Positions 6,979 to 14,636 of a stretch of DNA of 15,012 nt are shown here, one piece after another. Every line of letters begins with the position of its first letter. Position 1 is the stretch's first letter. The DNA comes from Planctomycetota bacterium (GTDB lineage: Bacteria > Planctomycetota > Phycisphaerae > WQYP01). Position numbers and translations under genes: made by a program. Under the pieces are notes generated by a model, which saw only the letters and a program-made list of their open reading frames with translations, did no database searches and had not been told where the DNA came from. The stretch covers positions 1 to 15,012 of the forward strand of contig JAJYZY010000057.1 of NCBI GenBank assembly GCA_021799715.1. Reading direction: 5' to 3'.

Positions 6979-8250
6979 TTACAAATTCAACAGGCGCGAT
7001 ACACAGCGCGCGATCATCAATTCCTCATTTGTATGAATAATGCGAACCGAAACGGCTGCTCCACGCGCGGAAATAATCGGAGCATTGTGTGTGTTTCGCA
7101 CGGGATCAAGGCGGATACCGAGAAAAGCAAGGTCTTGACAGATGCGCCGGCGAATAACCGGAGCGTTTTCGCCTATTCCCCCGGCGAATACCAGTGTATC
7201 CACGCCGCCCAGAGCGGCGGCAAATGAGCCAATCCATTTTTTGGCCTGATAGCAGAACATATCAAGGGCTTGAGCAGCGCGGGCGTCTTTCGCTTCTTTG
7301 GCCAGCAGATCGCGCACATCGGGACTTGTGGCGGAAACGCCCAGCAGCCCCGATTCGTGATTCACCATCTTCTCAAACCGCGCTGCGGTCATCGCGTGAG
7401 CCCGGGACAAATAACCGACAATTCCCGGATCTAAATCGCCCGAGCGTGTACTCATCATCAGTCCTGCGGCCGGAGTAAAGCCCATGCTGGTATCAATACT
7501 TGCGCCATCGCGCACGGCCGCGAGGCTGGCCCCGTTTCCCAGATGCGCCAGAATGACTCGCCCCTTTTTCGCCGCCGGGTCGCCAAGGCGCGCCAGTTCC
7601 TCCATTAAAAACGCATAGGATAATCCATGAAATCCGTAGCGTTGTATTCCTCTGGCCATATAACGTCTTGGAATCGGCAGACATTTCGCGACGTTCGGCA
7701 TGGTATGATGAAAGGCCGTATCAAAGCACGCCACTTGTGGAAGTTCCGGGTGTTGTTTGCCAAACGCCCTGATTAACTGAAGTTCCCGCGGTAAATGATC
7801 CGGATCGCACGGCGCAATGCGTTGCAATGCCGTCAGCAACGCGGATGTTATCCGTTGAGGCCGGGAGTATTTCATGCCGTGCACCACGCGATGTCCGACC
7901 GCCTTGACGGAGGCGAATGCCGGCTGACATGCCAGATAATCCAAAAGAAACATCGCCGCCGAGCCATGGTCATCCGCGTGAATGCGGCGCTGGGATTGCG
8001 GCTTATCGACTGAACCATTTATTGAAAAAAGTGTGCCTGTCAGGCCGATGCGATCAATTTTCCCACCGAGCCGCCGTGTCAGAGACGAACCAATGGTAAT
8101 GGTATATAGGGCAAATTTAATACTGGAAGAACCGGCGTTAAGAACCAGGATCGACGGCGGCACGCTCTTGGCGATTCGTGATCCCGGGCGCCCCCCCACA
8201 TTGCCCAACTTCCGACTTGTCCTGATGCGACGTTTTGCCATGTTGACCAT
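6979..8250 (-). CDS. ackA: Acetate kinase (acetate/propionate family)
   Basis: A 423-aa ASKHA-fold kinase converting acetyl-phosphate and ADP to acetate and ATP. Motifs seen are ILVLNAGSSSIKF (34-46), GHRVVHG (119-125, substrate Arg), DTAFHHTMP (177-185), RYGFHGLSY (204-212), LAHLGNGAS (234-242), STRSGDLDPG (267-276), VFAGGIGENAP and TNEELMIAR near the end. The segment that in standard acetate kinases reads APLHNP is APCDPDHLP here (146-154), so the position of the conserved His is Asp; this type is, as I recall, found in acetate kinases linked to phosphoketolases. The first ~30 residues are a basic extension beyond the usual start. The ATG at 8250 has only a weak GAAAG upstream, and an ATG at 8241 is the alternative. 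It lies 34 bp after glgP and 18 bp before xfp. Confidence 0.95.
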   Translation of the reverse strand: MVNMAKRRIRTSRKLGNVGGRPGSRIAKSVPPSILVLNAGSSSIKFALYTITIGSSLTRRLGGKIDRIGLTGTLFSINGSVDKPQSQRRIHADDHGSAAMFLLDYLACQPAFASVKAVGHRVVHGMKYSRPQRITSALLTALQRIAPCDPDHLPRELQLIRAFGKQHPELPQVACFDTAFHHTMPNVAKCLPIPRRYMARGIQRYGFHGLSYAFLMEELARLGDPAAKKGRVILAHLGNGASLAAVRDGASIDTSMGFTPAAGLMMSTRSGDLDPGIVGYLSRAHAMTAARFEKMVNHESGLLGVSATSPDVRDLLAKEAKDARAAQALDMFCYQAKKWIGSFAAALGGVDTLVFAGGIGENAPVIRRRICQDLAFLGIRLDPVRNTHNAPIISARGAAVSVRIIHTNEELMIARCVSRLLNL

Positions 8251-8284
8251 TCACTTTCAATATGCGGTCTGGAAACCGGGACAC

Positions 8285-10831
8285 CTACCTCTGCCAGATA
8301 ATCTCATCGGCTTCCAATGGAACCGCAATGCCGTCAAGGTGCGGTATCATCCGTGGGGTGTAGTCGGAAGCAGGCCGCGTCCCCGACACCTGCGCTTGAT
8401 ACACAAATCCACTGACCGCACCGGCACGCGTCCGCAGGCATGTCATGGGTTGCCGAACAGGCGCGCCTCCATTCAGGCCATTGGCATAGATTTCCACAAG
8501 CACCATAGCTGGATCCAATCCATTCAGATACACCTGCGTATCAAACGTATGAACCTGTTCGCCCGTGCTGATGCGCGATTCTCCGAACCGGATCCCCGGC
8601 CATTTTTCATTCAGCAGTTGCCGCCATTTGATCATTTGCGAGCCCCAAGCGCCATTGTTTGCGGCGCGGGCGCGATAATTCGTGGCGGCGGGCAGATAGT
8701 ACAAAGTGGTATATTCCCGCACCGTTCGATTCGTACAGAATTGCGGCGTAAGCCGCGCCATGCTTGTCCGCATACGCTCTACCCACCGCCTTGGAATGCC
8801 GTCGGCATCACGGGCATAAAATTCGGGTATGACCTGATTCTCCAGGCGGTCATATAATTCGTTGGCTTCGTGGGCGTCCCAGACTGGGTCATCATCATGT
8901 TCACACCCATCACCCAAAGCCCAGCCCAGTTCCGGCGAATATGCTTCGGCCCACCAGCCATCCAATTCTGAAAGATTCAGGCCGCCATTGACCAGCACCT
9001 TCATGCCGCTGGTACCGGAAGCTTCCCATGGCCGGCGCGGCGTGTTAATCCAGACATCCACTCCGCGCACAAGCCGTTGGGCCAATCGCATGTCATAATC
9101 ACTTAGAAACACGACATGTGGGCGAACGTCATCGCGCCGGATAAACTCAATCCATTGTCGAATCAGGTCCCGTCCCGCCGGATCGGCCGGATGCGCCTTG
9201 CCGGCAATAACCAATTGCACGCGGTAGCGGGAATTGGTCAGAAGCCGCGCCAGGCGTTCCGGATCATGCAACAATAAATTAGGCCGCTTATACGCTGCAA
9301 ATCTTCGCGCAAAGCCCAACGTCAACACATTGGGATCCAACAAATGCTTCACTTTGGCCACCATCTCCACGGCGCTGCCGGATGCCGCCAGTTGGCGGGA
9401 CAGACGCAGGCGAATATCTTCAATCAATAACGCGCGACCGGTGCCGCGCAACTCCCATAGACGCTGGTCGGAAACGCCTTGAATCCGTGCCGTCAACGCT
9501 TCGGTATTCCCCAACCAGCGGCCGGGACCGCACGCTTCCGTCCAGAGTTCCTCAGTCGCCGCTGATTCCCAGCTTGGAACATGAATGCCGTTTGTAACAT
9601 GCGTAATGGGGACTTCCGCCACAGGCCAACGCGCAAAAAGCGGCGAAAACAAATCCCGACTCACCTGTCCGTGCAGACGGCTTACCCCGTTAACGGCCCC
9701 GCTGCCGCGCACGGCCAGATATGCCATATTGAATGGTTCATCATTATCTGCGGCGTTTCGCCTTCCCAGGGCAAACAAATCGTGGTGGGAGATTCCGAGC
9801 TTATCTGTAGCGTAGTGTCCGAGATATTGACTTATCAGTGCCGGCGCAAAGCGATCAAAACCCGCCGCTACCGCCGTATGCGTGGTAAACAAATTGCCCG
9901 CGCGGGTCACAGCCAGGGCCGCGTCAAAAGGCACACCGGTTTTGACCATAAAACTCCGTGCCCGTTCCAAAACCGCAAACGCGGCATGTCCCTCGTTCAG
10001 GTGACAAACCTCCGGATTCAGCCCCACCGCCTCCAGTAACCTCCAGCCGCCAATTCCCAGGAGCAGCTCCTGCTGCAGCCGCAACTCCGGTCCACCACCA
10101 TATAGCTCGCTGGTAATGCCGCGATGAACCGGAGAGTTCGCGGGATCGTTGCTGTCCAATAAATACAATTTCCTTCGCCCTACCTTCACTTCCCACGCGC
10201 GCAACCACATGGAATAACCGGGCAACGCAATTTCCAAACGCAGCCATTCTCCGCTCGCGCGGCGCAACGGCATAATCGGCAATTGTCCGGGGTCGTTAAA
10301 CGGGTAGAACGCCTGCTGATTGCCGTCGCGATCAATGTGCTGCCGGAAATATCCCTGCTGATACAGCAAGCCTACACCCACCACCGGCACATCCAGATCA
10401 CTGGCCGACTTAAGCTGGTCGCCCGCCACATTCCCCAAGCCCCCGGAATAAATGGGCAACGCCTCACTTAACATGAATTCCATACTGAAATAGGCAACAC
10501 ATGTCAGAGGGGAGCCGGCGTGATGTTCCTTGAACCAGGTCGGTGCGTCCGCCAGAGCTTTCTGCGTTTGCAGCAACGCATCCACCCGTGCCCGAAATTC
10601 CTTATCAGCCAGCAAGCTTTTCAGCCGTTCCGGAGACGCGGTCTGTAAAACGACCCATGGATTCCGGGTTTCCGCCCACAGTTCCGGCTCAAGCTGCCGC
10701 CACAGCCCATCCGCGGCACGATTCCAGCTCCAGTGCAAGTCCAGCGCCAACTCGGCCAGGGCGGCAAAACCTTCCACGTCCATCGATGGCATATTATAAG
10801 AAAATGAAACCAGATCGCTGCGTGTGGTCAT
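8285..10831 (-). CDS. glgP: Alpha-glucan (glycogen) phosphorylase, GT35
   Basis: An 848-aa protein of the alpha-glucan phosphorylase subfamily that carries an N-terminal DUF3417-type segment (about 1-110, with ALDLHWSWN near 28-36). It releases glucose-1-phosphate from glycogen or maltodextrin using phosphate and pyridoxal phosphate. The catalytic part shows AYFSMEFMLSEALPIYSGGLG, HLNEGHAAF, ITHVTNGIHVPSW, GFARRFAAYKRPNLL and the cofactor site EASGTSGMKVLVNGGLNLSELDGWW, with the expected Schiff-base Lys at about residue 611. The C-terminal ~150 residues (after TNRTVREYT) form the beta-rich domain typical of the subfamily. The frame stays open to 10948, but the ATG at 10831 has AAGGGG 5 nt upstream and starts right at the conserved N-terminus. 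It is separated from pgm by about 290 bp, so it may have its own promoter. Confidence 0.96.
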   Translation of the reverse strand: MTTRSDLVSFSYNMPSMDVEGFAALAELALDLHWSWNRAADGLWRQLEPELWAETRNPWVVLQTASPERLKSLLADKEFRARVDALLQTQKALADAPTWFKEHHAGSPLTCVAYFSMEFMLSEALPIYSGGLGNVAGDQLKSASDLDVPVVGVGLLYQQGYFRQHIDRDGNQQAFYPFNDPGQLPIMPLRRASGEWLRLEIALPGYSMWLRAWEVKVGRRKLYLLDSNDPANSPVHRGITSELYGGGPELRLQQELLLGIGGWRLLEAVGLNPEVCHLNEGHAAFAVLERARSFMVKTGVPFDAALAVTRAGNLFTTHTAVAAGFDRFAPALISQYLGHYATDKLGISHHDLFALGRRNAADNDEPFNMAYLAVRGSGAVNGVSRLHGQVSRDLFSPLFARWPVAEVPITHVTNGIHVPSWESAATEELWTEACGPGRWLGNTEALTARIQGVSDQRLWELRGTGRALLIEDIRLRLSRQLAASGSAVEMVAKVKHLLDPNVLTLGFARRFAAYKRPNLLLHDPERLARLLTNSRYRVQLVIAGKAHPADPAGRDLIRQWIEFIRRDDVRPHVVFLSDYDMRLAQRLVRGVDVWINTPRRPWEASGTSGMKVLVNGGLNLSELDGWWAEAYSPELGWALGDGCEHDDDPVWDAHEANELYDRLENQVIPEFYARDADGIPRRWVERMRTSMARLTPQFCTNRTVREYTTLYYLPAATNYRARAANNGAWGSQMIKWRQLLNEKWPGIRFGESRISTGEQVHTFDTQVYLNGLDPAMVLVEIYANGLNGGAPVRQPMTCLRTRAGAVSGFVYQAQVSGTRPASDYTPRMIPHLDGIAVPLEADEIIWQR

Positions 10832-11122
10832 ATCAGCCCCTTCGCTTTTTTCCTGCACATTCCTCGCAGCTATCAGGACATTATAGCGCTGCGGAATATT
10901 GAAGCAAGAACGCGGCGGACGCATGGCATGCGTGGAGCACCGATTCACCCGATGCGCCGCGACTCTACTATTTCAATGTAAATGTCACCCCCTGGGGTAA
11001 AGTCACAACTGCACAGCGCAGGTGCGGGCGTGCGCGAACCGCCGCGCTGCGCAGCGGGCTTGGCATCGCCGCCGCTTGCTGGGAGCAAACACCGCGTTGC
11101 GCAACCGCGCAATTACTCCGGT
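10832..11122 (-). other. Long pgm-glgP intergenic spacer with paired TGCGCA palindromes
   Basis: A 291-bp gap, far longer than the other spacers of the cluster. It carries CGCTGCGCAGCG (11045-11056) and GTTGCGCAAC (11096-11105), two perfect palindromes with the same TGCGCA core and centres exactly 50 bp apart. There is also an AT-richer stretch around 10965-10990. No T-run follows the palindromes on the minus strand, so they are not typical terminators. A promoter for glgP is likely but no convincing -35/-10 pair was found. Confidence 0.4.
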
Positions 11123-12802
11123 TCATGTCCCTTTTTGTGCGGTTGCCGCATGTGATGATGCATTTGTCAGGGCCGCGCTGACAATATTTCGGGCTTCTGA
11201 GATAATGCTTCGAAGATGGCCGGCACCCCGGAAACTTTCGGCATAGATTTTATATATCGCTTCCGTGCCCGATGGCCTGGCCGCAAACCATCCATTTTCC
11301 GTCACCACTTTCAGCCCGCCAATGGCTTTGCCGTTACCGGGTGCCGTGGTGATGCACCCCAGTATTTTATCTCCGGCCAGTGTACCGGCCGTCACCGCTT
11401 CGGCGGAGAGCTTGGAGAGCGCGGCCTTATCGTCGGCACTGGCCGGAGCTTCGGTACGTTGATAGCAAGGCGTCCCCAGTTCACCGGTAAACTCCCGGTA
11501 AAGCTCTCCGGGATCGCGGCCAGTGGCGGCAGTGATTTCCGCAGCCAGCAACCCCAGAATGATACCGTCTTTATCCGTCGTCCAGACGCGGCCATTTTTG
11601 CGCAGAAATGAGGCCCCCGCGCTTTCCTCCCCCACAAAACCCAATGTACCATCCAGCAGGCCATCCACAAACCATTTGAAACCCACCGGCACTTCATACA
11701 GCTTGCGCCCCAGCCTGGCGGCGACGCGGTCGATGATCTGGCTGCTGACCAGTGTTTTGCCGACTGCGGCGGACTTCCGCCAGTTCGGGCGGTGTTGAAA
11801 AAGATAAAATATGGCGGCGGCAAGATAGTTATTGGATGGCAGCAAACCAGCGCTAGGCGTGACAATCCCGTGCCGGTCATGATCGGTATCGCAGGCAAAG
11901 GAAATATCGAATCGCTTTTTCAATGTTATCAAACTGCGCATGGCGTAGCGCGAGGAGGGATCCATGCGGATTTGACCATCCCAATCCACGGACATAAAGG
12001 CAAATGTCGGATCAACATCCTTGTTGACGACCGTCAGGTTCAATCCATAGTGCGCGGCGATGGGTTCCCAATAATGCACACCGGCACCACCGAGCGGGTC
12101 AACGCCCACCTTGATGCCCGATTCCCGGAGAAGTTGCATATCAATGACATTGTCCAAATCTGAAATATACGATCGCATGTAGTTATGCTGATGCGTTGTT
12201 CCCGCCGCCAGTGCGCGCGGCAGCGGAATTCGCTTCACGCCGCGCAGGCGGGATTTCAGGAAGGTATTGGCTTTCGCTTCAATCCAGGAAGTGGCAACGG
12301 TATCCGCCGGGCCGCCCGTGGGCGGATTGTATTTAAATCCGCCATCCTGCGGCGGATTGTGCGACGGCGTGATGATAATGCCATCCGCCCGTCCGGCTTT
12401 GCGGTTGCGGTTATACTTGACAATGGCGTGGGAAACGACCGGTGTGGGCGTGTAATCCGTGCCGTCGGCAATCATGACATCAACACCGTTGGCGGCTAAT
12501 ACTTCCAGAGCACTGGCATGCGCCGGCGCGGAGAGTGCATGCGTATCCATGCCCATGAACAAAGGGCCATCAATGCCGTGGAGCTTGCGGTACAGGCAGA
12601 TGGCCTGCGTCATGGCGACGATATGGTCCTCATTAAATGCCGCATGAAAAGCGCATCCCCGATGCCCCGATGTGCCAAAGGCCACGCGCTGGGCCGATAT
12701 AGTCGGATCAGGCGATTGCGTGTAATACGCCGATACGAGTTTCGGCACATTGACCAATATTTCCGCTGGGGCGGGTTTGCCCGCCAATTTACTAATAGTC
12801 AC
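11123..12802 (-). CDS. pgm: Phosphoglucomutase, alpha-D-glucose phosphate-specific
   Basis: A 559-aa enzyme of the E. coli Pgm type (usual size about 546). It interconverts glucose-1-phosphate and glucose-6-phosphate through a phosphoserine. It carries AFGTSGHRG near the N-terminus, the active Ser in ITPSHNPPQDGGFKYNPPTGGPAD (Ser at about residue 147), the metal loop DTDHDRHG, the sugar-binding GEESAGASF, and the phosphate-binding RPSGTEAIYKIY near the end. The DTD of the metal loop stands for DPD in E. coli, keeping the acidic ligands. The GTG at 12802 has AAGGAAG at a proper distance; the TTG at 12808 lies too close to it. It links glucan phosphorylase to the hexose-phosphate pool and follows pgl by 85 bp. 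Identity is secure, the start moderately so. Confidence 0.96.
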   Translation of the reverse strand: MTISKLAGKPAPAEILVNVPKLVSAYYTQSPDPTISAQRVAFGTSGHRGCAFHAAFNEDHIVAMTQAICLYRKLHGIDGPLFMGMDTHALSAPAHASALEVLAANGVDVMIADGTDYTPTPVVSHAIVKYNRNRKAGRADGIIITPSHNPPQDGGFKYNPPTGGPADTVATSWIEAKANTFLKSRLRGVKRIPLPRALAAGTTHQHNYMRSYISDLDNVIDMQLLRESGIKVGVDPLGGAGVHYWEPIAAHYGLNLTVVNKDVDPTFAFMSVDWDGQIRMDPSSRYAMRSLITLKKRFDISFACDTDHDRHGIVTPSAGLLPSNNYLAAAIFYLFQHRPNWRKSAAVGKTLVSSQIIDRVAARLGRKLYEVPVGFKWFVDGLLDGTLGFVGEESAGASFLRKNGRVWTTDKDGIILGLLAAEITAATGRDPGELYREFTGELGTPCYQRTEAPASADDKAALSKLSAEAVTAGTLAGDKILGCITTAPGNGKAIGGLKVVTENGWFAARPSGTEAIYKIYAESFRGAGHLRSIISEARNIVSAALTNASSHAATAQKGT

Positions 12803-12808
12803 TGTCAA

Positions 12809-12815
12809 CTTCCTT
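12809..12815 (-). promoter_or_regulatory. Ribosome binding site that sets the GTG start of pgm
   Basis: AAGGAAG lies 6 nt upstream of the GTG at 12802 and directly abuts the in-frame TTG at 12808. The spacing favours GTG. Confidence 0.55.
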
Positions 12816-12887
12816 CATTCAGTAAGTCATCACCGGTTTTCCGATCAACTCCGCCAACATGCCGCAAAGTTCACATGCAACGCCCAC

Positions 12888-13616
12888 CTATCCGGATGCG
12901 GCTTGATCCATCATGTAAACAAGCTCGCCATTAACCGGATGCACATTCGCCGCGGGAATCAGTTCCGGGTTAACATCAGCGGACAGCAATTGCCGAACCA
13001 CACTTTTTTTCTTCGCCCCGGCCATCAGAAATACAACTTTTCGGCCCAGATTAATCAGCGGGAAGGTGAATGTAATACGATCCACCGGCGGCGGCAGCGT
13101 TCCCGGCGGGCTGAAGGTGACTAATTTGCGCTGTTCATGCCGGGCCGGCAGACCCGGAAACAGCGAGGCTGTGTGCCCATCATCGCCCAGACCCAATAAA
13201 ATTAAATCGAATTGCGGCTCGGAATTTCCAAAGAAAGCTTTTATCCTTGCTTCGTAATCCGTCGCCGCCGCCTCAAGCGACAGCTCCGTGCGCAAAGGAA
13301 AAATGTGCTCCGGCGGTATCGGTAAACCATGCAGCATGGTTCGACGCGCCATGCCCAGGTTGCTGCGCGGATCGTCCGCAGGAACCGCCCGTTCATCGCC
13401 GAGAAAAATAAACCATTTAGCCCAATTCTCCCCGGCAGCAAAATCGCGATGGATAATTTCATAGGCCGCTTCCGGAGTTGATCCGCCGGAAAGAGCAATG
13501 GCGAACTTCCCCCGGCGGGTGATGGCGTCCCGCGCACACGCCATGATCATTTCCGCCGCCGCCCGTGCCAGCTCTGGAGCATCTTTGAAGACGATTACCT
13601 GTTTATCCGCGGCCAT
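12888..13616 (-). CDS. pgl: 6-phosphogluconolactonase
   Basis: A 242-aa protein of the DevB/NagB-like lactonase family, normal in length. It hydrolyses 6-phosphogluconolactone to 6-phosphogluconate, the second step of the oxidative pentose phosphate pathway. Seen are KFAIALSGGSTPEAAYE (phosphate loop), FIFLGDERAVPADDPRSN, and LILLGLGDDGHTASLFPG with the conserved Asp-His region, followed by RITFTFPLIN and VVFLMAGAKKK. The ATG at 13616 has AGGAG 7 nt upstream; the TTG at 13622 lies too close to that site. It sits 56 bp after the GroES-like gene and precedes pgm. The glucose-6-phosphate dehydrogenase (zwf) that makes its substrate is not in the window. NagB-type deaminase is the main alternative, but the GDDGHTASLFPG motif fits lactonase. 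Confidence 0.95.
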   Translation of the reverse strand: MAADKQVIVFKDAPELARAAAEMIMACARDAITRRGKFAIALSGGSTPEAAYEIIHRDFAAGENWAKWFIFLGDERAVPADDPRSNLGMARRTMLHGLPIPPEHIFPLRTELSLEAAATDYEARIKAFFGNSEPQFDLILLGLGDDGHTASLFPGLPARHEQRKLVTFSPPGTLPPPVDRITFTFPLINLGRKVVFLMAGAKKKSVVRQLLSADVNPELIPAANVHPVNGELVYMMDQAASG

Positions 13617-13623
13617 GGCCAAA

Positions 13624-13628
13624 CTCCT
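13624..13628 (-). promoter_or_regulatory. Ribosome binding site that sets the pgl start
   Basis: AGGAG lies 7 nt upstream of the ATG at 13616 and one base from the in-frame TTG at 13622, so the ATG is the real start. Confidence 0.6.
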
Positions 13629-13672
13629 GATAGCGATATTGAACCCTCAATGCCGTTATTACGGGAATTGCT

Positions 13673-14053
13673 TCAAATATCCGACGCGGAATCTTCCTGC
13701 TGGGAATCGGGTGCGGGCGACTCCGGAGATTTTCTAAAAATAGCCAATACCTTATCCAAAGGCACGACAAAGAGTTTGTTGTCCGGCTCAAATTCCACGG
13801 GAATGGCCTCGCGCGGATCAAACAGCACTTTGTCATACTGCCGGATTGGAAAATCGCTGTCATTTTCTATCTGCTTTGAAATCGCAATGACCCGCCCTGT
13901 TAATGTGGGTATTTCATGATTGCCCGGCAGAACTATTCCGCTTTTGGTCTCGCGGCGGTTCTCATCCTTGCGAATAACCACGCGTTTACCCACAGGCTCA
14001 ATAACATCAAATTTAATTCGTTTGGATCGGGTTATTTCCGGCTGATCACTCAC
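13673..14053 (-). CDS. Divergent GroES-like co-chaperonin
   Basis: A 126-aa protein with a Cpn10/GroES fold. The core IKFDVIEPVGKRVVIRKDENRRETKSGIVLPGNHEIPTLTGRVIAIS (about 13-59) matches the GroES N-terminal strand, the mobile-loop region (TKSGIVLP) and the following GRV strand; YDKVLFDPREAIPVEFEPDNKLFVVPLDKVLAIF completes the barrel. GroES forms the heptameric lid of GroEL. The protein differs from standard GroES (~95 aa) by an N-terminal arm of about 12 residues and a Ser/Pro/acidic tail (SPESPAPDSQQEDSASD). The GTG at 14053 has GGAG 8 nt upstream; the longer frame to 14113 lacks a ribosome site. No groEL is present. It is first in the metabolic gene run, 56 bp before pgl. Whether it acts as a true GroES is unknown. 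Confidence 0.85.
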   Translation of the reverse strand: MSDQPEITRSKRIKFDVIEPVGKRVVIRKDENRRETKSGIVLPGNHEIPTLTGRVIAISKQIENDSDFPIRQYDKVLFDPREAIPVEFEPDNKLFVVPLDKVLAIFRKSPESPAPDSQQEDSASDI

Positions 14054-14061
14054 TGTGTATT

Positions 14062-14065
14062 CTCC
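14062..14065 (-). promoter_or_regulatory. Ribosome binding site that sets the GTG start of the GroES-like gene
   Basis: GGAG lies 8 nt upstream of the GTG at 14053. No comparable site precedes the upstream in-frame codon at 14113. Confidence 0.5.
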
Positions 14066-14181
14066 GCGCCAAATAATTTCCACCGCCCGCTGAAAAACCG
14101 GCGAGCCTGCCACATTGGCCGGACATTCCAGCCGTCAATAAGTGTAGAGGCATCCCGGCCACTTGGCCAGTTGATCGCGGT

Positions 14182-14210
14182 ATTATCTAAAATCAGGTCA
14201 GAATGTTCAG
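14182..14210 (-). promoter_or_regulatory. Candidate promoter of the GroES-like/carbon gene run
   Basis: On the minus strand CTGAAC (14210-14205) and GATAAT (14187-14182) are 17 bp apart: 3 of 6 and 5 of 6 matches to the sigma-70 boxes. Transcription would start near 14175, giving a leader of about 120 nt before the GTG at 14053. Position fits the head of the cluster; the -35 is weak. The rest of 14054-14387 shows nothing else I can name. Confidence 0.35.
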
Positions 14211-14459
14211 GAAGAATTTATCGATCATCAGATTGATTGGCACCGTTTTGAACAACATACAATCATTCCGTCGCCGCGCCGGTCATCCAGCGCCGAAGCA
14301 GGGATATTCCGTTACTCATTAGCCGAACATTTTGTCAAAGCGCTGAAAAATTGAGCAATGCTCCCGTTATGAAAGCCGCGATGATGGTCAGCTACCCCAA
14401 CGGATACACTTTCCAACCGGATTGCTCATCACAAACTGATACGTATTGGCACCGTTGAT

Positions 14460-14558
14460 GTTGAGCGGGAGCGAACGGCGTTCGCCTGTAGAATATGTTT
14501 CTTCGATCCCGCGAAATTCCGAAGAGGCAAAAAGCCGAGCTTGCGCCTCTGCGCCGGG
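14460..14558. repeat. Hairpin-rich in-frame insert 2 in the Rhs remnant
   Basis: A 99-bp stretch encoding 33 residues absent from the usual Rhs core. It contains GCGAAC-ggc-GTTCGC (14471-14485) and a nested stem AGAGGC (14523-14528)/GCCTCT (14545-14550) with inner AAGC/GCTT (14532-14535/14539-14542). Its length is a multiple of three. It looks like a small palindromic mobile repeat tolerated inside a coding region. Confidence 0.5.
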
Positions 14559-14582
14559 ATAACCGGCGGGGTCTTGATTAAT

Positions 14583-14636
14583 CTCCCGATATGCCGCTCC
14601 TGCGGACAATCGGGACTTCCGCTCCTGCCTCAACAC
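14583..14636. repeat. Hairpin-rich in-frame insert 1 in the Rhs remnant
   Basis: A 54-bp stretch (18 codons) between TLGR and INQDPAGY. It holds a nested hairpin, TCCCGAT (14584-14590)/ATCGGGA (14609-14615) with inner CCGC-tcct-GCGG (14594-14605), and two direct copies of CCGCTCCTGC (14594-14603 and 14619-14628). This is the signature of a short palindromic repeat element. Confidence 0.55.

Noticed and set aside
7982..8857. 291-codon plus-strand frame opposite ackA and glgP
   Set aside because: It runs antisense across two well-supported genes and their junction, has no ribosome site or known domain.
10832..10948. N-terminal extension of the glucan phosphorylase to 10948
   Set aside because: The ATG at 10831 has AAGGGG in place and starts the conserved domain; the upstream 39 codons look like untranslated leader.
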